From: Ascaphus truei
Taxonomy: Eukaryota > Chordata > Amphibia > Anura > Ascaphidae
Direction: 5' to 3'
Assembly: GCA_036426205.1 (NCBI GenBank)
Contig: CM071573.1
Span: forward strand, 42,428,106 to 42,492,105
DNA length: 64,000 nucleotides
Notes under the pieces: generated by a model
What the model saw: only the letters and a program-made list of their open reading frames with translations
What the model was told of the DNA's origin: nothing
Databases searched by the model: none
Shown: piece after piece, positions 21,833 to 33,315 of the stretch
How positions within the stretch are numbered: position 1 is the first letter of the stretch
Layout of the letters: each line of letters opens with the position of its first letter
Program-made: the position numbers and the translations under genes

Positions 21833-24558
21833 CAATGTATCTCTGCAGACACCTAGAGGTTCCCAAGCCAATTATGAGAGCAATTGTAACTATAAAGCAT
21901 GTGGGTGGGTGTCCCCAGTAATCATTTTGAGTTATAGTTCTGCCTGTAGATGTTGCTATAAGTGTGAAGTGAGATACAGCATTCTTTACTTTGGTTTATT
22001 ATCGCTGTGTCCCTTTTCACAAATGATCATTAAATGGTGTTTAGGACAGAAAGATAATCAACTTTTGAAAGGAGTTTCACAATAACAAACAGAAGCTGCA
22101 CTTAATAAACTTGCTCCACTACGCCCCTAAACTTCTACAGGGGTGTGCATACTACTGCTAGGTCATTGTCAGGGAATTCAGTTTATGGAATGCCCCATGC
22201 TAAGATCAGTATATAGTAATTGTTACTGTAAAAGTCATGATATGTTACATCTCTGAAATGTTACAGGAAAATTCCTTCCTCCACTAGTCTTCTTAAAGTC
22301 CATCTACTATAGGACTATGAGCACTTCAAAAGTAATTATAAATATACATGTGCTCCTGTTAGAAGTATGCGGGAAGGCAGCACAAATGCTTATATTGCAC
22401 TTTAGACCTTTGCCACAGATGAGCTAGAAGTTTTACCTGACTCTCTCAGTGACCCTATGGATTATTAAAGCACTGATAGGCACATTTAAGGTGATCTTCA
22501 AACATAAAAATTATGATGGAGAAAGTTCTTCAGACAGCAGAGCTGAGTTGGGCCTTTACGTTGAGGAATATTTACATATCATGTTGTTTGTGTGTGGTGG
22601 AGAAAAGTCACTAAATGCAAGTTGCAAAATCAATTTAGGCCCTGGTCACAAATACAGACGTAGCCAGACTAACTGTTCGCTCTGCCAGGGGAAGTCACAG
22701 AATCAGGACCACGACACCCCCCTGCAGACAGCCGTGGCTTTTGCTGTCCCTGAAGCCACAGCATTTTGCTTTGTATGCCGCACCTCGGGGGACAGTAAGT
22801 CTGGCAGCATCTGTGCTGTGTGTGTTATTGAACAAAGAACCTAATTTGTATGTGCCTCAGTTTGCCCTTCTGTTTATCCATCCGAAATCTCCCATCAAGA
22901 TTCCACTTCCGAAATGGATCAATGACTTTGTTATATGCATGTAACGTGCTTAAAACTGACTGTTCTTTATATATTCCAGACCTATTACTTGTATTATTGC
23001 TAGCTTAGTTGGAAAAAGTTTTCCATGCCATCATAACCTGTATGCACCAAGAGGAGAAAAGGTATCAAGACCAACCACCAATAATGTCTAGTAAAAAACA
23101 GAGAAAGAAGGGACATAATTTGAGAGAAGTGAGGGGCTTGGTTAACAATTAAGTGGGAATCACAGATAGGCTCTAAGAAGGATAGAAGGGTTCTCATTAT
23201 TTCCCCAATAGCCTTGTTGTAGTATACCTGCATGGTTTGCACCATAAATTCTGTCGGTCAAGTCCAAACAATGCCCGACACTTCTTTGGAGCATTTGCAT
23301 CTGTTAGCATAATGTAAACACACACAAAAAAAATACAACAAAATGGTGGATACTGCTCATTTGGATATCATTTCTTATCTATGGCTACCTACAATCATCT
23401 TGTTTTTATTTGGTAATCTCCCCTCCTGTCCATCACTAACACAGAGTTTTAGGAACCAGCAATGAATCTGACAAGGCGGTTCTGCAAACTGCCCACCTGG
23501 TGAAGCTTCAAAACTGGAACCAACAGAAACCACGATCTTATACCATGGCATAAGAAGGTAAATAAAAGAAGATCTACTTAAACCATGTGTATCTGCCAGT
23601 GTCAGGTACCAGTATAACTGAATCCCATAATCTAGCCTATTTATTATAGCACGGACTACACGCCATGTTTGCTTTTATTTTCATTAGAACATATTGGGCC
23701 CACTCAACAGTAAAATGCGAAATAAAGTCTCAAGGGTTTAAGACACTTTGATGAATGGCTCCTGTATAAGAAGCCCAAGCTAGCTACTGTAGGAAGGAAA
23801 GATATCCTGAGATCTTTTTAAAAGTAACCTCACAAACTCTGGTCTTTTCATTCTACATTGGGCCTCCACTGATCTGGGCATAAAGAAAGAATTACATTCT
23901 GTGCTATTAAAAGTAAAGTAATTGCCAATCTGCAGTATTTTGAGCATTGCTCCAAAACATTAGTAAATTTAAAGAGAAAAAATATAGGTTTCAGTGCATT
24001 CACTGTAACAGGAAGTTCACATGTTCTTTAAGGATGTTAATTATGGCCACTGAATGTAAATGAGAAGCACAAAAGCAATGATTGTCAGCAAGTCTGTTGA
24101 ATACTATGGCAGATGGGAGGACCAACCAGTTGACACATGCCATAAATGGAGAGATTTATGAATTTTTGACTGGACAGCAGAAGAGAAGGAAATTATTTGC
24201 AGATCTTTTAACTATACCGTTGGATGTTGCACTAAGTTTTCCAAACCCTCCATCTCTTTAAAAATAGAGTGGAAGGACAAAGAGAATGAGTTTCACTTTA
24301 ACCAGTACCTGACCCATACACAGAAAACCAACTGGTCTCTCTCAGTAAGAATGAGTTTGACTATAAAACAGTGAATAATTTGGAGGTGGCAATGACTGTA
24401 TGGTGTCTGGGGTTAAGAAGATCAAGACACCAAAAGATGCCATGCCCATCATTTCGACTGTATGACAACACACAGGTGAGAGCTACTGGTAGGGAGTGGG
24501 AGGTACCAAATAAAACGGGTGAAACCAGCCAGAGCAAGTCCGTGAAAACCATACACAC

Positions 24559-24631
24559 CTGCAGGGACCGCACCAGTTATTCTGCTGATCAAGGCCAAAG
24601 CGCGCTCGGCATTTCTTAGGAGCGCTCAGGT
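24559..24631 (-). CDS. tcf7l2: tcf7l2 C-clamp exon, alternative (human exon 14 equivalent)
   Basis: A 73-bp exon encoding (D)[20 protein letters not shown] then GPC plus two bases. It holds the first three cysteines of the C-clamp (CRARF...WCGPC), a second DNA-contact module that recognises GC-rich helper sites next to the HMG target; the fourth cysteine is in the last exon (RKKKC). Acceptor CATTCAG|ACCTG, donor TGCAG|gtgtgt. Since 73 is not a multiple of three, skipping changes the frame of the last exon: the C-clamp and long E-type tail are lost, giving a short tail instead. Length and sequence match the mammalian exon. Confidence 0.95.
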
Positions 24632-27600
24632 CTGAATGAGTTCAAGACAGAAGCGAGCAGAAAAGAAAAGATAAAACAGAAAGAGAGATAAAAAAAGATA
24701 ATAAAAAAAAAAGAATAAAAATAATAAAAAAAAAAAAAATCAAAGAACTGGTTACTAATTGCAAAAGGCATAGAACTTCATTTTAAAATCACAGAGTTAA
24801 ATTAAAAAATAAGTCAAAGAAAAGTTACTGATTTGCTATTTATTTTGTGTTTTGTTAGCAGATACAAATAAAGCTGCAGTATCCCTTTTTTAAGTAACAA
24901 ACCTTCTAATAAACCATACTGTAGCTACCCTGTTAACTATACTCCTTTCCATCATGAAGAACAGTGAAAGGGTTTTATTCCACTTTCCAAAATGTCTTTT
25001 TCTGATCTCCTCATCACTGATTTTGAATAGTGAAGAGATTTTAGCTTTGTTGGTTCTGAAAAAATAGATTCTTTCACTTAATTAACATGATTAAGCGAGT
25101 TCCTCATTGATGTACTTTACACATGAGCTTTTGAGACCTCATAGGACCAAAAGAAGACTTCTTAAGTCATAAAAGCTTATGTATAGACTACATTATATGT
25201 AGAACGCTCAGGCTGGTCCATGAAAACAGAGCCTGAAAAGTGACATTCTGGAAAAGTCACATTCTGGAAAAGGTTCCAGTACAGGTATTCTAACTCCTGA
25301 CGAGTGCGGAGGATTTGCATCATTCTGAAAAAATGTAAATAATATGACCACTTCTAATGCATTTCATCTTTCTTCCTCCCATCTCTCTTATGCCCTGGGA
25401 TATTGCAGCTTTGCAAAATGTTCAGCATTCATTTATTTATTTCTAAAGGGGGAAAGTTACAACTTGTGTAAAGAAAAAGAGGAATGGATAAGAGCAAGCA
25501 GACAGTAACATGGACATGTTAGGTTTGGCTATGAGGCATGCGTTTGAAGCACAATGCTAGCGTGATTTTGGGAAGCAAACACAAAGCAGAAGGCACGGCA
25601 TGCTGTAGTGAAAACACTTCGTGGAAGCACTAAAAAAATTAGATTAAGGAGGTTTTTTTTTTTTTTTTTTTTAAAGAATATATATATATATTTTTACAGT
25701 CTTCGGTTTATTTTTTTGCAGCACAAATAAAATTAAAATAAATAAATACTGCATTTTCCATTGGCATAGTTAGTATCTCGCCAAATAGTCTGGGGAGAGC
25801 TTTGAGAACAGACTGTTATGAGGAAACACACTGTCTTAAAACATACAGACAAATAATTAGGATGCATCATAGAACGTGCTGGAAAGCTGAGGCATGGAAC
25901 TTTTAGAATGTTTGAAAGATGATAGGAAATAAAAAATATTTGAAGTAAAGGACATTTTTACCCCTCCACACGGGGGGCATTGCAGGGCCACATGTTAAAC
26001 CACTTTGCTTGAAGGGGGCCTGAAATGCCCAAAGCTACAATACATTGCTGCCCACCCCCATCAGCAAAGAGGTGGATACACTTTCAATATATTTCTTTGT
26101 CCTTACAGTGATGCTCTGGCTTGAAGCGTGCTTGGTATCTGCATTTATTTTCCAGTAGATCCCTCCATGCTAGTGAGAAATGAGAGCCTCAATGTACAGA
26201 ATGCCTTTTGTAACAATATGCAATTATTAGCTAGTGCGGCCATTGCTCACTGCACTCTACAAAGCAATACAGTCTATGTCAGGGGTGGCCAACTCCAACA
26301 GGTCCTCAAGGGCCACCAACAGGTCAAGTTTTCAGGATATCTCTGCTTCAGCACAGGTGGCTCAATAAGTGGCTCCAGACTGCATCACCTGTGTTGAAGC
26401 AGGGATATCCTTAAAACCTGACCTGTTGGTGGCCCATGAGCACTGGAGTTGCCGACCTCCGGTCTATGTCACAATGAGCTTGCTATATATTTGTAGCATT
26501 CAATTCACAGGGAGTTAAATGTCACACAGAACAATCTCTGGGGTCCCTTTGTGCCTTAACGGTGCAATCACACAAATTGTAGATTTAGAATGATCTAGTA
26601 TTGATATATTATTGGGTTAAACATTGGTGGTTGATGCCTTTTCAAAACAAATTCAGACAAGTGTTAATATCGCTACATAATCTTTGCAATATGTCCTGGA
26701 TATATTGTAAATGTTCTGCAGGATGTGTTATTAAATATTACTGTAGGACCCTGCATGTGCACTTTCTGACATGGAGGGAGGATCTAGGTGTGATTACTTT
26801 ATAATAAAGGGGGAGGGAGCAAAATGATAAATAAACCTCCTGCGAATTAAAACATGCAAAGATTTAAAATACTTAAACTTGCCTGACTTTTATTTAAAAA
26901 AAAAAAAAAACAGATAACGAAGTCACAATTCATTAAACTTGTCACGGCCATAAGTTGTCCCTATTATTAGGTGACTTCTGTGCTAAGTGAGAAATCTCCT
27001 TTATACAAAAGCTTCTTTTCCATTCTGTTCTGTGTTACGTGTGCTGCTCCTAAAATTAAACTGACTTTGTAACAACAAACGCTGCACATTCAGCAATGTT
27101 ACATCACAACCCATCAAATAGTTTTTTTGGGGTAGAATTATTTGAACTGCTTCCTGTCACCGATTTACTTGGTGATGCAGAGATGCACATACAGTAGAAG
27201 CAACATGTATGAAAAAGCAATTCACATTCTTTGAGTTTACTGCCAGTAGCAGGTGGAAGGGCCGTGTCGCCCATTGGTACTTTGTATTATATTCTCTGCA
27301 GCTCCCAGTCCTGGACACTGTTGAAGACAAAATACTGAGCTTCATGGAGATCATTGCAATTCTTTCATTGCTGGTAACTTCAGTATGTGGGTAGCAATTC
27401 TTTTACGAGAACTTGCAAATAAACAATGTAACAATCCCCTGTGACCTTGTTGAGTGCGGATCTCGAGTAATCACTGTGCTGTTTGCCGGGTGAGGAACCG
27501 ATCCACTTGCTCAAACTAAACTGCAAAGCATCAGTACAGTGTTAATGATTTAGTCATTGATCAAGAGTATCCAGAAGCAGGAGAGGGATTGGCAGAATGC

Positions 27601-27930
27601 CAAGCCAGGGAGGATTGGTTTTAACACTTTCACTGCTGGCTTGGTCTGTGACACATTGTTCTGTAATGTGTTACAGTCCTTCCTAGCAGCAGAGGGAATT
27701 AAGAATGCAAAAAACCAATACGCTGTAAGTCAGAGCGACTGTGTCATAACACAAACTCAGCGGCAACTCATTCTACAAACAGGCAAGTATTTTTTTTCCC
27801 CTATCCTCTCTCAGAAGTGGTTTATGTTAATAAAATTATAATGGCAATAAAAATGCATTTTTTCAGGGAAAAATACAAATAATAAAATGAAAAACTATAG
27901 GATTAAGGCCAAAAAAAATGACTTTAGCAC
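24632..27930 (-). other. tcf7l2 intron between exons 13 and 14
   Basis: AT-rich intron sequence with A-runs (24690-24740) and T-runs (25652-25672), one complete Buster-like MITE (26280-26461) with perfect 8-bp target duplication, and no other recognised feature. Confidence 0.7.
26280..26461. mobile_element. Buster-like palindromic MITE, complete
   Basis: 182 bp, CAGGGGTGGCCAACTCC at the left and GAGTTGCCGACCTCCG at the right, flanked by perfect 8-bp GTCTATGT duplications (26272-26279 and 26462-26469). Carries CTGCTTCAGCACAGGTGGCT / GTGTTGAAGCAGGGATATCC inverted arms. Confidence 0.9.
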
Positions 27931-27981
27931 CTGTAATCGGAGGAAGTGAAAGGCAAGGATTTAGGTAACATTCGTTGTGTT
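27931..27981 (-). CDS. tcf7l2: tcf7l2 alternative cassette exon (human exon 13 equivalent)
   Basis: A 51-bp exon encoding (E)HNECYLNPCLSLPPIT with one base each side. The human counterpart has the same length and near-identical sequence (EHSECFLNPCLSLPPIT), differing at Ser/Asn and Phe/Tyr. The acceptor has a long polypyrimidine run (TTTTTTTTCAG|AACAC) and the donor is ACAG|gtgcta, a weaker GTGC-type site that fits a regulated cassette. Because 51 is a multiple of three, inclusion or skipping preserves the frame; both joins to exon 14 give Asp at the junction. Confidence 0.93.
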
Positions 27982-28432
27982 CTGAAAAAAAAGAACAAAT
28001 TATACAAAGTCTGGACATGGTCAATGGTATATATCAGATTGTCTATGCAGTATTTTTTAATGCCATAGAACTGCAAACCTCCTTAATGCCTTAATTAAAC
28101 ACGAGGGTGGATAAGGAATTACCACTGTAAAGCATGCAGCAGAGCTCACAAGCACAGTCCTCACACCCGTACACACATACTTACACGCACATGCACACAA
28201 ACACATCAATAAAAGACCACACAATTTAATAGAACAAACTAATGGCTGGTTGTGAATACTTTATAGTTATATATATAAATGTATAATATAACAGACATCT
28301 AGTAATGCATGCAAATCTTACGTTTAGAAACTCTAAAAAAACATCAATGGCATATAAATGAAATGCATCCATAAGGGAATATAAATTAACTAGGGCCAGT
28401 ATAAGGAGAAATCAGACTTCACTGCAATGGGG

Positions 28433-28602
28433 CAGGGGTGGCCAACTCCCATCCTAGAGGGCCAGCAACAGGTCAAGTTTTCAGCATATCCCTGGCTCAG
28501 CACAGGTGGCTCAGTCAATGATTGAGCCACCTGTGCTGAAGCAGGGATATCCCTAATACCTGGTCTGTTGGTGGCCCTTGGGGACTGGAGTTGGCCACCC
28601 CA
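28433..28602. mobile_element. Buster-like palindromic MITE
   Basis: CAGGGGTGGCCAACTCCCAT to GGAGTTGGCCACCCCA, lying just downstream (gene sense) of exon 12, about 70 bp from its donor. A mutated duplication TGCAATGG/TGCACTGG may flank it. Confidence 0.75.
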
Positions 28603-28672
28603 TGCACTGGGGCTTACTGTTGCCATTGTTACGCTACAGTAGGCAAGCAGTTGGCTCTGTGACTGTACTTAC

Positions 28673-28721
28673 CATTGGTCTCTCCTGGCTGCTTATCCCT
28701 TTTCCTCTTCTTCTTCTTCCC
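28673..28721 (-). CDS. tcf7l2: tcf7l2 basic-tail exon (human exon 12 equivalent)
   Basis: A 49-bp micro-exon encoding GKKKKRKRDKQPGETN plus one base. The KKKKRKR cluster is the basic tail of the HMG domain: in LEF/TCF proteins it contacts DNA and serves as the nuclear localisation signal. The acceptor is TTCTCTAG|GGGAAG and the donor AATG|gtaagt. The last base (G) is completed either as Glu by exon 13 or as Asp when exon 13 is skipped and exon 14 follows. It is too short for ordinary ORF detection and was found by its coding pattern and splice consensus. Confidence 0.95.
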
Positions 28722-29719
28722 CTAGAGAAGGCACACAACGGGGACAGCAATGTTTTACAAAACATTTAAAAGAAGTTAAAAGGAACTGTGCAGGTGGCAA
28801 TGAGGGTCAAAACGCCACCTTTTCAGAGCTGGAGAGGACAACAATCTATTTCTGTAAATTGGGCTGTAGATAAATTAAACCGGTTTATTATATATAACAA
28901 ATGACAGATGTAGCGTGTAACATTGTTCCCCCAGATAATGCAACATATCCCGTTCCAATGCAGAAAATTCCCATGGAATTCCATGGCCCTCTTGGTCATG
29001 CCATATCCCGCCATAAGGCACTGGAGGTGACAAAGCAGCCTGCCTCATCTGTACTGTAAGTTTTCATTTGTATCATGATCACAACTCTCCGTGGCTCTTC
29101 ATTTATCAGGAAGACTTGCTAGTTTTTAGTTGAAAGATTACTACGTTCTCCCTGAAAATATTCCCTTCGCCCCAATGCAGATCTGCTGAAGCGATAGAGA
29201 TCTCCTACATCTTCATGAAGGAGATTTCAAATGTTAGTCAGTACGGGTCACATACGACATTGTGAAATTACACTGTAGTTTCCATCCATCAAGAATGATT
29301 GGGAGTGGTTATTTTTTGTTGTTGTTCTGTAAAGGGAAGAGTCAGGAAAATGGATACTATTGGCCGTTGTAGAACTCAGACGCAATCCAGTAACAAAGCT
29401 AAACGTGGCACGCTTACGTGCGTGTTTCAATGACCTCACCCAACATCATTTGTTCTTGAAATGTTTGACCAAAGTGTGTGTGATACTGAAGCAGATGGGA
29501 CACAATGTAAAGAACTGATTGAAGAATGTATGGCACCTTTAAAACGGTGGTTCAACTCTCTCAAATATGGCACAAGCCTTTTATGTCTGGGATAATAATG
29601 TATATCATGTGTCTCTCTGCCACTAATGTGGTTACTAATGGTCTGACACGTGTCAATTACTCTGCATTACCAGAGGTACACCTGATGAAAATAAAAAAAC
29701 CCAGCAAGACAATCTATAA

Positions 29720-29837
29720 CAGGGGAGGCCAGCCCCAGTCCTCAAGGGCCACCAACAGGACAGATTTTCAGGATATCCCTGCTTCAGCACAGGTGGCTCA
29801 ATCAGTGGCCATTGAGGACTGGAGTTGGCCACCCCTG
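29720..29837. mobile_element. Buster-like MITE, short copy
   Basis: 118-bp copy lacking one inner arm, flanked by perfect ATCTATAA duplications (29712-29719 and 29838-29845). The deletion leaves both termini intact. Confidence 0.9.
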
Positions 29838-30995
29838 ATCTATAAGGTTTAAAAGAGAAAAAAATGGGACACTTCGATAAAGCTCCTCTGCGAAGAGAAA
29901 CGCGTTAGAGTACCAGTTTTGTATGTTTTTTGGCTAATATGCCTAATAAATAGTTTTATTTTTATACCTGCCCCCAGCCCTCTTCCAATTTTTGCAGTGC
30001 TCCATCTTTCCCCCTTCTCCATCGATATAAGGTTTAAAATGTTTTATAAGCAACGAATCCCTTACTCTCAATGTTATGTGGGTAAAACATTTTTATACTC
30101 ACGGTTTACATAAAAATGTGTATTAAAATGGCTGTAATACATGTGATTTTCAATCAATATATGTCTGACATAAAACCTGATCTCTGCCAACTGTATGCCC
30201 ATTAATGCGGATGCTTATCATTGCTGATTTTACTTTACGCTCAGAGATTTATTTAATAAAGTACAATGCACATGACCACATATCCTTCACTCCTATGTCA
30301 CAGCATAATTCCTTCTGTAAATAACACATACAACAATGTTAACTCTAGTCTATCATAGATTTGCTGACCATAAAACAGTGTGAAGTAGAATAATTTAATT
30401 TTCACGAGTGAGGGCAAGAAGTGCATCTTGTACTCCCAATTTTGGCTGGGTGGACTTTAGATTATTCAACTTTGCACTGCACAAACACACACAAGTATAT
30501 ATACAAGACACGGTTAGCACTAGTAGGCAGAAAGGTCTTATTCAGCAAGGATTGGAGGAATTCACTTGCACATGTTTAAATGTTTCCATGTTAATCAAAT
30601 ATTTGGCAGATTTTTACAGTTTTATCAAATCTTTGGTGATCACACTGCTTGTGAACTCGTGTATTGTGTTAAAATACACTTGTTTGTTGTGCAAATAAAT
30701 TGTTATGCCATTATTAGCCAGGCACATACAAGTATCACGTCATATTAGGATTATAGTAATAATTCATTTTCAAAGGAAACAAGTAAAAGTGTCACTTTAA
30801 AGGGGGAGTGAAAGTTTCTAAGGAAGTCAAATATATTAATAAACTGTTGAATCTGGTTTTCTTGCCTGCTATAAGGGATTGCCCCTTAAAACAGAGCGCC
30901 GTGTCTAAATACATACCATTTAGTGTTTTGTTTTCTTTACAGGTAATTCAACATTACATTCTACAAGTCTACTAGGGGGAAAAAATATCACCTAC

Positions 30996-31007
30996 ATAGC
31001 CACCTAC
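30996..31007 (-). other. tcf7l2: 12-nt tandem donor extension of HMG exon 11
   Basis: The donor region reads CTATGTAGGTG twice in direct succession, offset by 12 nt. Use of the outer site would insert Val-Gly-Gly-Tyr between the HMG box (ARDNY) and the basic tail (GKKKK) without changing frame. This is seen in sequence; whether both donors are used is not known. Confidence 0.5.
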
Positions 31008-31115
31008 ATAGTTATCCCGTGCGGACCACCCTGGGTACAACTGCATGTGCAGCTGTCGCTCCTTCCGTGCAAGCTCGTAGTATTTAGCTTGTTCTTCCCT
31101 GGATAACGCGTGCCA
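31008..31115 (-). CDS. tcf7l2: tcf7l2 HMG-box exon, second half (human exon 11 equivalent)
   Basis: Exactly 36 codons: [20 protein letters not shown], then [16 protein letters not shown], forming helix 3 and the C-terminal end of the HMG box. The acceptor is CGTTACAG|TGGCAC and the donor AACTAT|gtaggt; both ends are phase 0. A second copy of the donor sequence (TAT|gtaggt) lies 12 bp downstream, so the exon could end at 30996 and add VGGY in frame. Read-through past both donors meets a stop within about ten codons. Sequence identity to vertebrate TCF7L2 appears complete. Confidence 0.97.
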
Positions 31116-32135
31116 CTGTAACGAGAGAAAAGGAAGAGGGAGACAGACCGTGTGATTAAATGGCGCGGCTGCTTTCTGAAGGTTAAGGCCCGTATTTACT
31201 AAGTGGTGCCAACATGTTCTTATTTTGTTCATAAAAAAAACACACACACACATATATATATATTCATATACACACACAACCTTTGTAAGCTCAAACCTAA
31301 ACCCACCTATATCTTATGTCAAAAGGAGTGCTACCTGGTATGTGACTGTGTATAAACAAAAGACTGAGAACCCCAATGCAACATCCAACATGAGATATCA
31401 GTCAATATTTGCCTATTTGATTTATCATGTTTGATGTCGCATTGGGGTTCTCTGTCTTTTTATATATATATATATATATATATTTTTAACAATTTCTGTT
31501 TGTATCAATCAAAAGGGATTGAAGATTTTTCCACTTTGCAATTTGGTCTTATTGTGTTTTACAGCATCATGGACAATATTTGATCCTGGAGTTTACACTT
31601 TGTAAAACTGATTAGGTGCCTGGCCAGATGACTGGGTAAATATAAATATATATATATATATATTATATATATATATATATAACACACAGGCAGAAGGGAC
31701 GTTGCAGCTATGGGGAGGAGCTGGTGTATACGGTCCCACTCCTCTCCTTACAATGGGAACTAGTGACTAGCTCGGCCATTAGGCAGCTCGAGGAGTGCGA
31801 AGACGCTACGCTCCCCACCAGGAACATCTCCCTCTGTACTGGGGAGAGGGAGAACGGGCTGCTGGGGTGGCCAGCGGTTGGGGGCCGCAGATAAAGCCCC
31901 CGAGGGCAGCCTGTGGCCCACCAATGCCCTCAAGGGTTTTGTTGTAATTTATTCCATCATGGCTGCAAAGGCCTGCAAAAGAGGAGACAACCAGCCCAGT
32001 GCAGTGGAATGATTGACGTTCGGTGGGCAGGGCTTTAAATCAGGGGTCGCGAGCAGGGGCGGAGTGCAGACGGGAACGTTTGCGCACCCCTGCTCTGTAG
32101 CACTAAAGGGTCATTGGGAAAAGAGATTTACCCAC
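31116..32135 (-). other. intron splitting the HMG box
   Basis: Short intron with AT microsatellites (about 31460-31485 and 31640-31681) followed by a GC-rich block (31682-32100) whose base composition differs sharply from its surroundings. That block contains no open frame of note and is probably an inserted repeat of unknown family. Confidence 0.6.
31640..31682. repeat. (AT)n microsatellite
   Basis: TATATA run with one AT-phase break, in the intron dividing the HMG box. Confidence 0.85.
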
Positions 32136-32295
32136 CCTTCGGCCGAGGATTTGATTGATGGCTGCACTCTCTTTTAATGTACACTCTGCTACTACTTTTG
32201 CCCTCATTTCCTTCATATACAACATGAACGCGTTAAGAGGTTTCTTTATGTGCGGTTTCTTTTTCTCTTCTTCTTTTTTGGAGTCCTGATGTTTT
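32136..32295 (-). CDS. tcf7l2: tcf7l2 HMG-box exon, first half (human exon 10 equivalent)
   Basis: The exon carries [20 protein letters not shown], then [20 protein letters not shown], then [13 protein letters not shown]: the basic lead-in and helices 1 and 2 of the sequence-specific HMG DNA-binding box. Its NAFMLYMKE stretch is the family hallmark that enters the minor groove at CTTTG(A/T)(A/T) sites and bends DNA. The acceptor is TTTACAG|AAAAC, the donor CGAAGG|gtgggt; length is 160 bp (one base plus 53 codons, ending in phase 0). No substitution is seen in the core box, consistent with strong purifying selection and a functional gene. Confidence 0.97.
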
Positions 32296-32512
32296 CTGTA
32301 AAGGAATAAAAACAACATCACATATTTCCCCCTCCCCACTGTGTTACTAGAAGTGCCACTAACTCCATGCAGGGATTCTGTTACGGACACGGGGTACCTA
32401 CGTGTGAATGTGACGCGGTGTGACGTAGGGGCTGTGCGTCACAGAGTTTCACAACTATTAAAACATGGCATGGGAAAACATTAAGAGGCTGATTGGTCGG
32501 TATGTGTTAGCA

Positions 32513-32720
32513 CAGGGGTGCTCAATTCCCGTCCTCAACCCCCCCCCCCCCCCTAACAGGTCAGGTTTTCAGAATATCAGCACAGATGGCTCAATCAGTC
32601 CCTGCTTCAGCACAGGTGGCTCAGAGGCTCAGTCTCTGATTGAGCCACCTGTCCTGATGTTGGGATATCCTAAAACCTGAGCTGTTGGGATGGTTGAGGA
32701 CGGGAGTTGACCACCACTGG
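32513..32720. mobile_element. Buster-like palindromic MITE
   Basis: CAGGGGTGCTCAATTCCCGT to GTTGACCACCACTG, flanked by GTTAGCA on both sides (7-8 bp, central TA). A poly-C run replaces part of the left arm. Confidence 0.8.
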
Positions 32721-33099
32721 GTTAGCACACCAGATCCGGTGTTAATCCCACTCAATTCAATTGGCGTTAATGCCGGATCGGCTGCACTAACCTGCACCGG
32801 CGCCTAATGAATCTGCCCCATAAGAGTGAGAAACAGAGCGGGTCTGTTTAATGTACAAATTTTAGTAGCGCTCTCTAGAGAATCCATGTAGACAGCACAA
32901 AATAATAAATATTTTATAATTTAAAAAAACTCACAATTATATCCATCACACTACGTGTGTGTGTGTGGTGTTGTTGTTGTTGGCAAACAGAGAAACAGAG
33001 ATAGAGGGTTGTGCACGCACTCAGACACACAGGTGATAGTGGGGTACTTAGCTGCCGGTGCACTGGTTCTGGGGAGCTCCTTGCGTCCCAAAATAGTCC

Positions 33100-33287
33100 A
33101 GTAGAAAAGAAGAAGCCGGCACACGGTCTTAATCCGCAACGAATAGGTTTAATGCGCCAAGAAATCCAACGTTTCGGCAGTACACCTTGAGAAAGGCAGT
33201 ATTGTACTGCCGAAATGTTGGATTTCTTGGCGCATTAAACCTATTTGTTGCTGATTAAAACCGTGTGCCGGCTTCTTCTTTTCTACT
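33100..33287. mobile_element. near-perfect hairpin (foldback) MITE
   Basis: Left arm AGTAGAAAAGAAGAAGCCGG...CAACGTTTCGGCAGTAC (33100-33183), right arm GTACTGCCGAAATGTTGG...CCGGCTTCTTCTTTTCTACT (33206-33287). The arms of more than 80 bp differ at only a few sites and enclose about 22 bp. It lies just 3' (intron side) of exon 9, some 30 bp from its donor. Confidence 0.85.
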
Positions 33288-33315
33288 AAACAGAGAAACA
33301 GAACACATTACTCAC

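Larger units (their letters stand above)
17455..24558 (-). other. tcf7l2 intron between C-clamp exon and last exon
   Basis: No coding exon was recognised here; the human alternative exons 15 and 16 would fall in this interval but I could not identify them. Contents: a MITE with a nested SINE (17846-18217), AT microsatellites near 18900 and 18953-18998, a SINE-like tail at about 21755-21830, and otherwise AT-rich unassigned sequence. Short open frames at 22449-22844 and 23000-23245 show no domain and are not called genes. Confidence 0.7.
28722..31007 (-). other. tcf7l2 intron between exons 11 and 12
   Basis: Contains one short Buster-like MITE (29720-29837), a foldback-type fragment near 29874-29960 with the AAACGCGTT motif common to the other hairpin elements in this window, and unassigned AT-rich sequence. 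No coding exon seen. Confidence 0.65.

Noticed and set aside
22449..22844. 131-codon plus-strand open frame with several cysteines
   Set aside because: Spacing does not fit a known zinc-binding fold; antisense to the tcf7l2 intron; no splice context seen.
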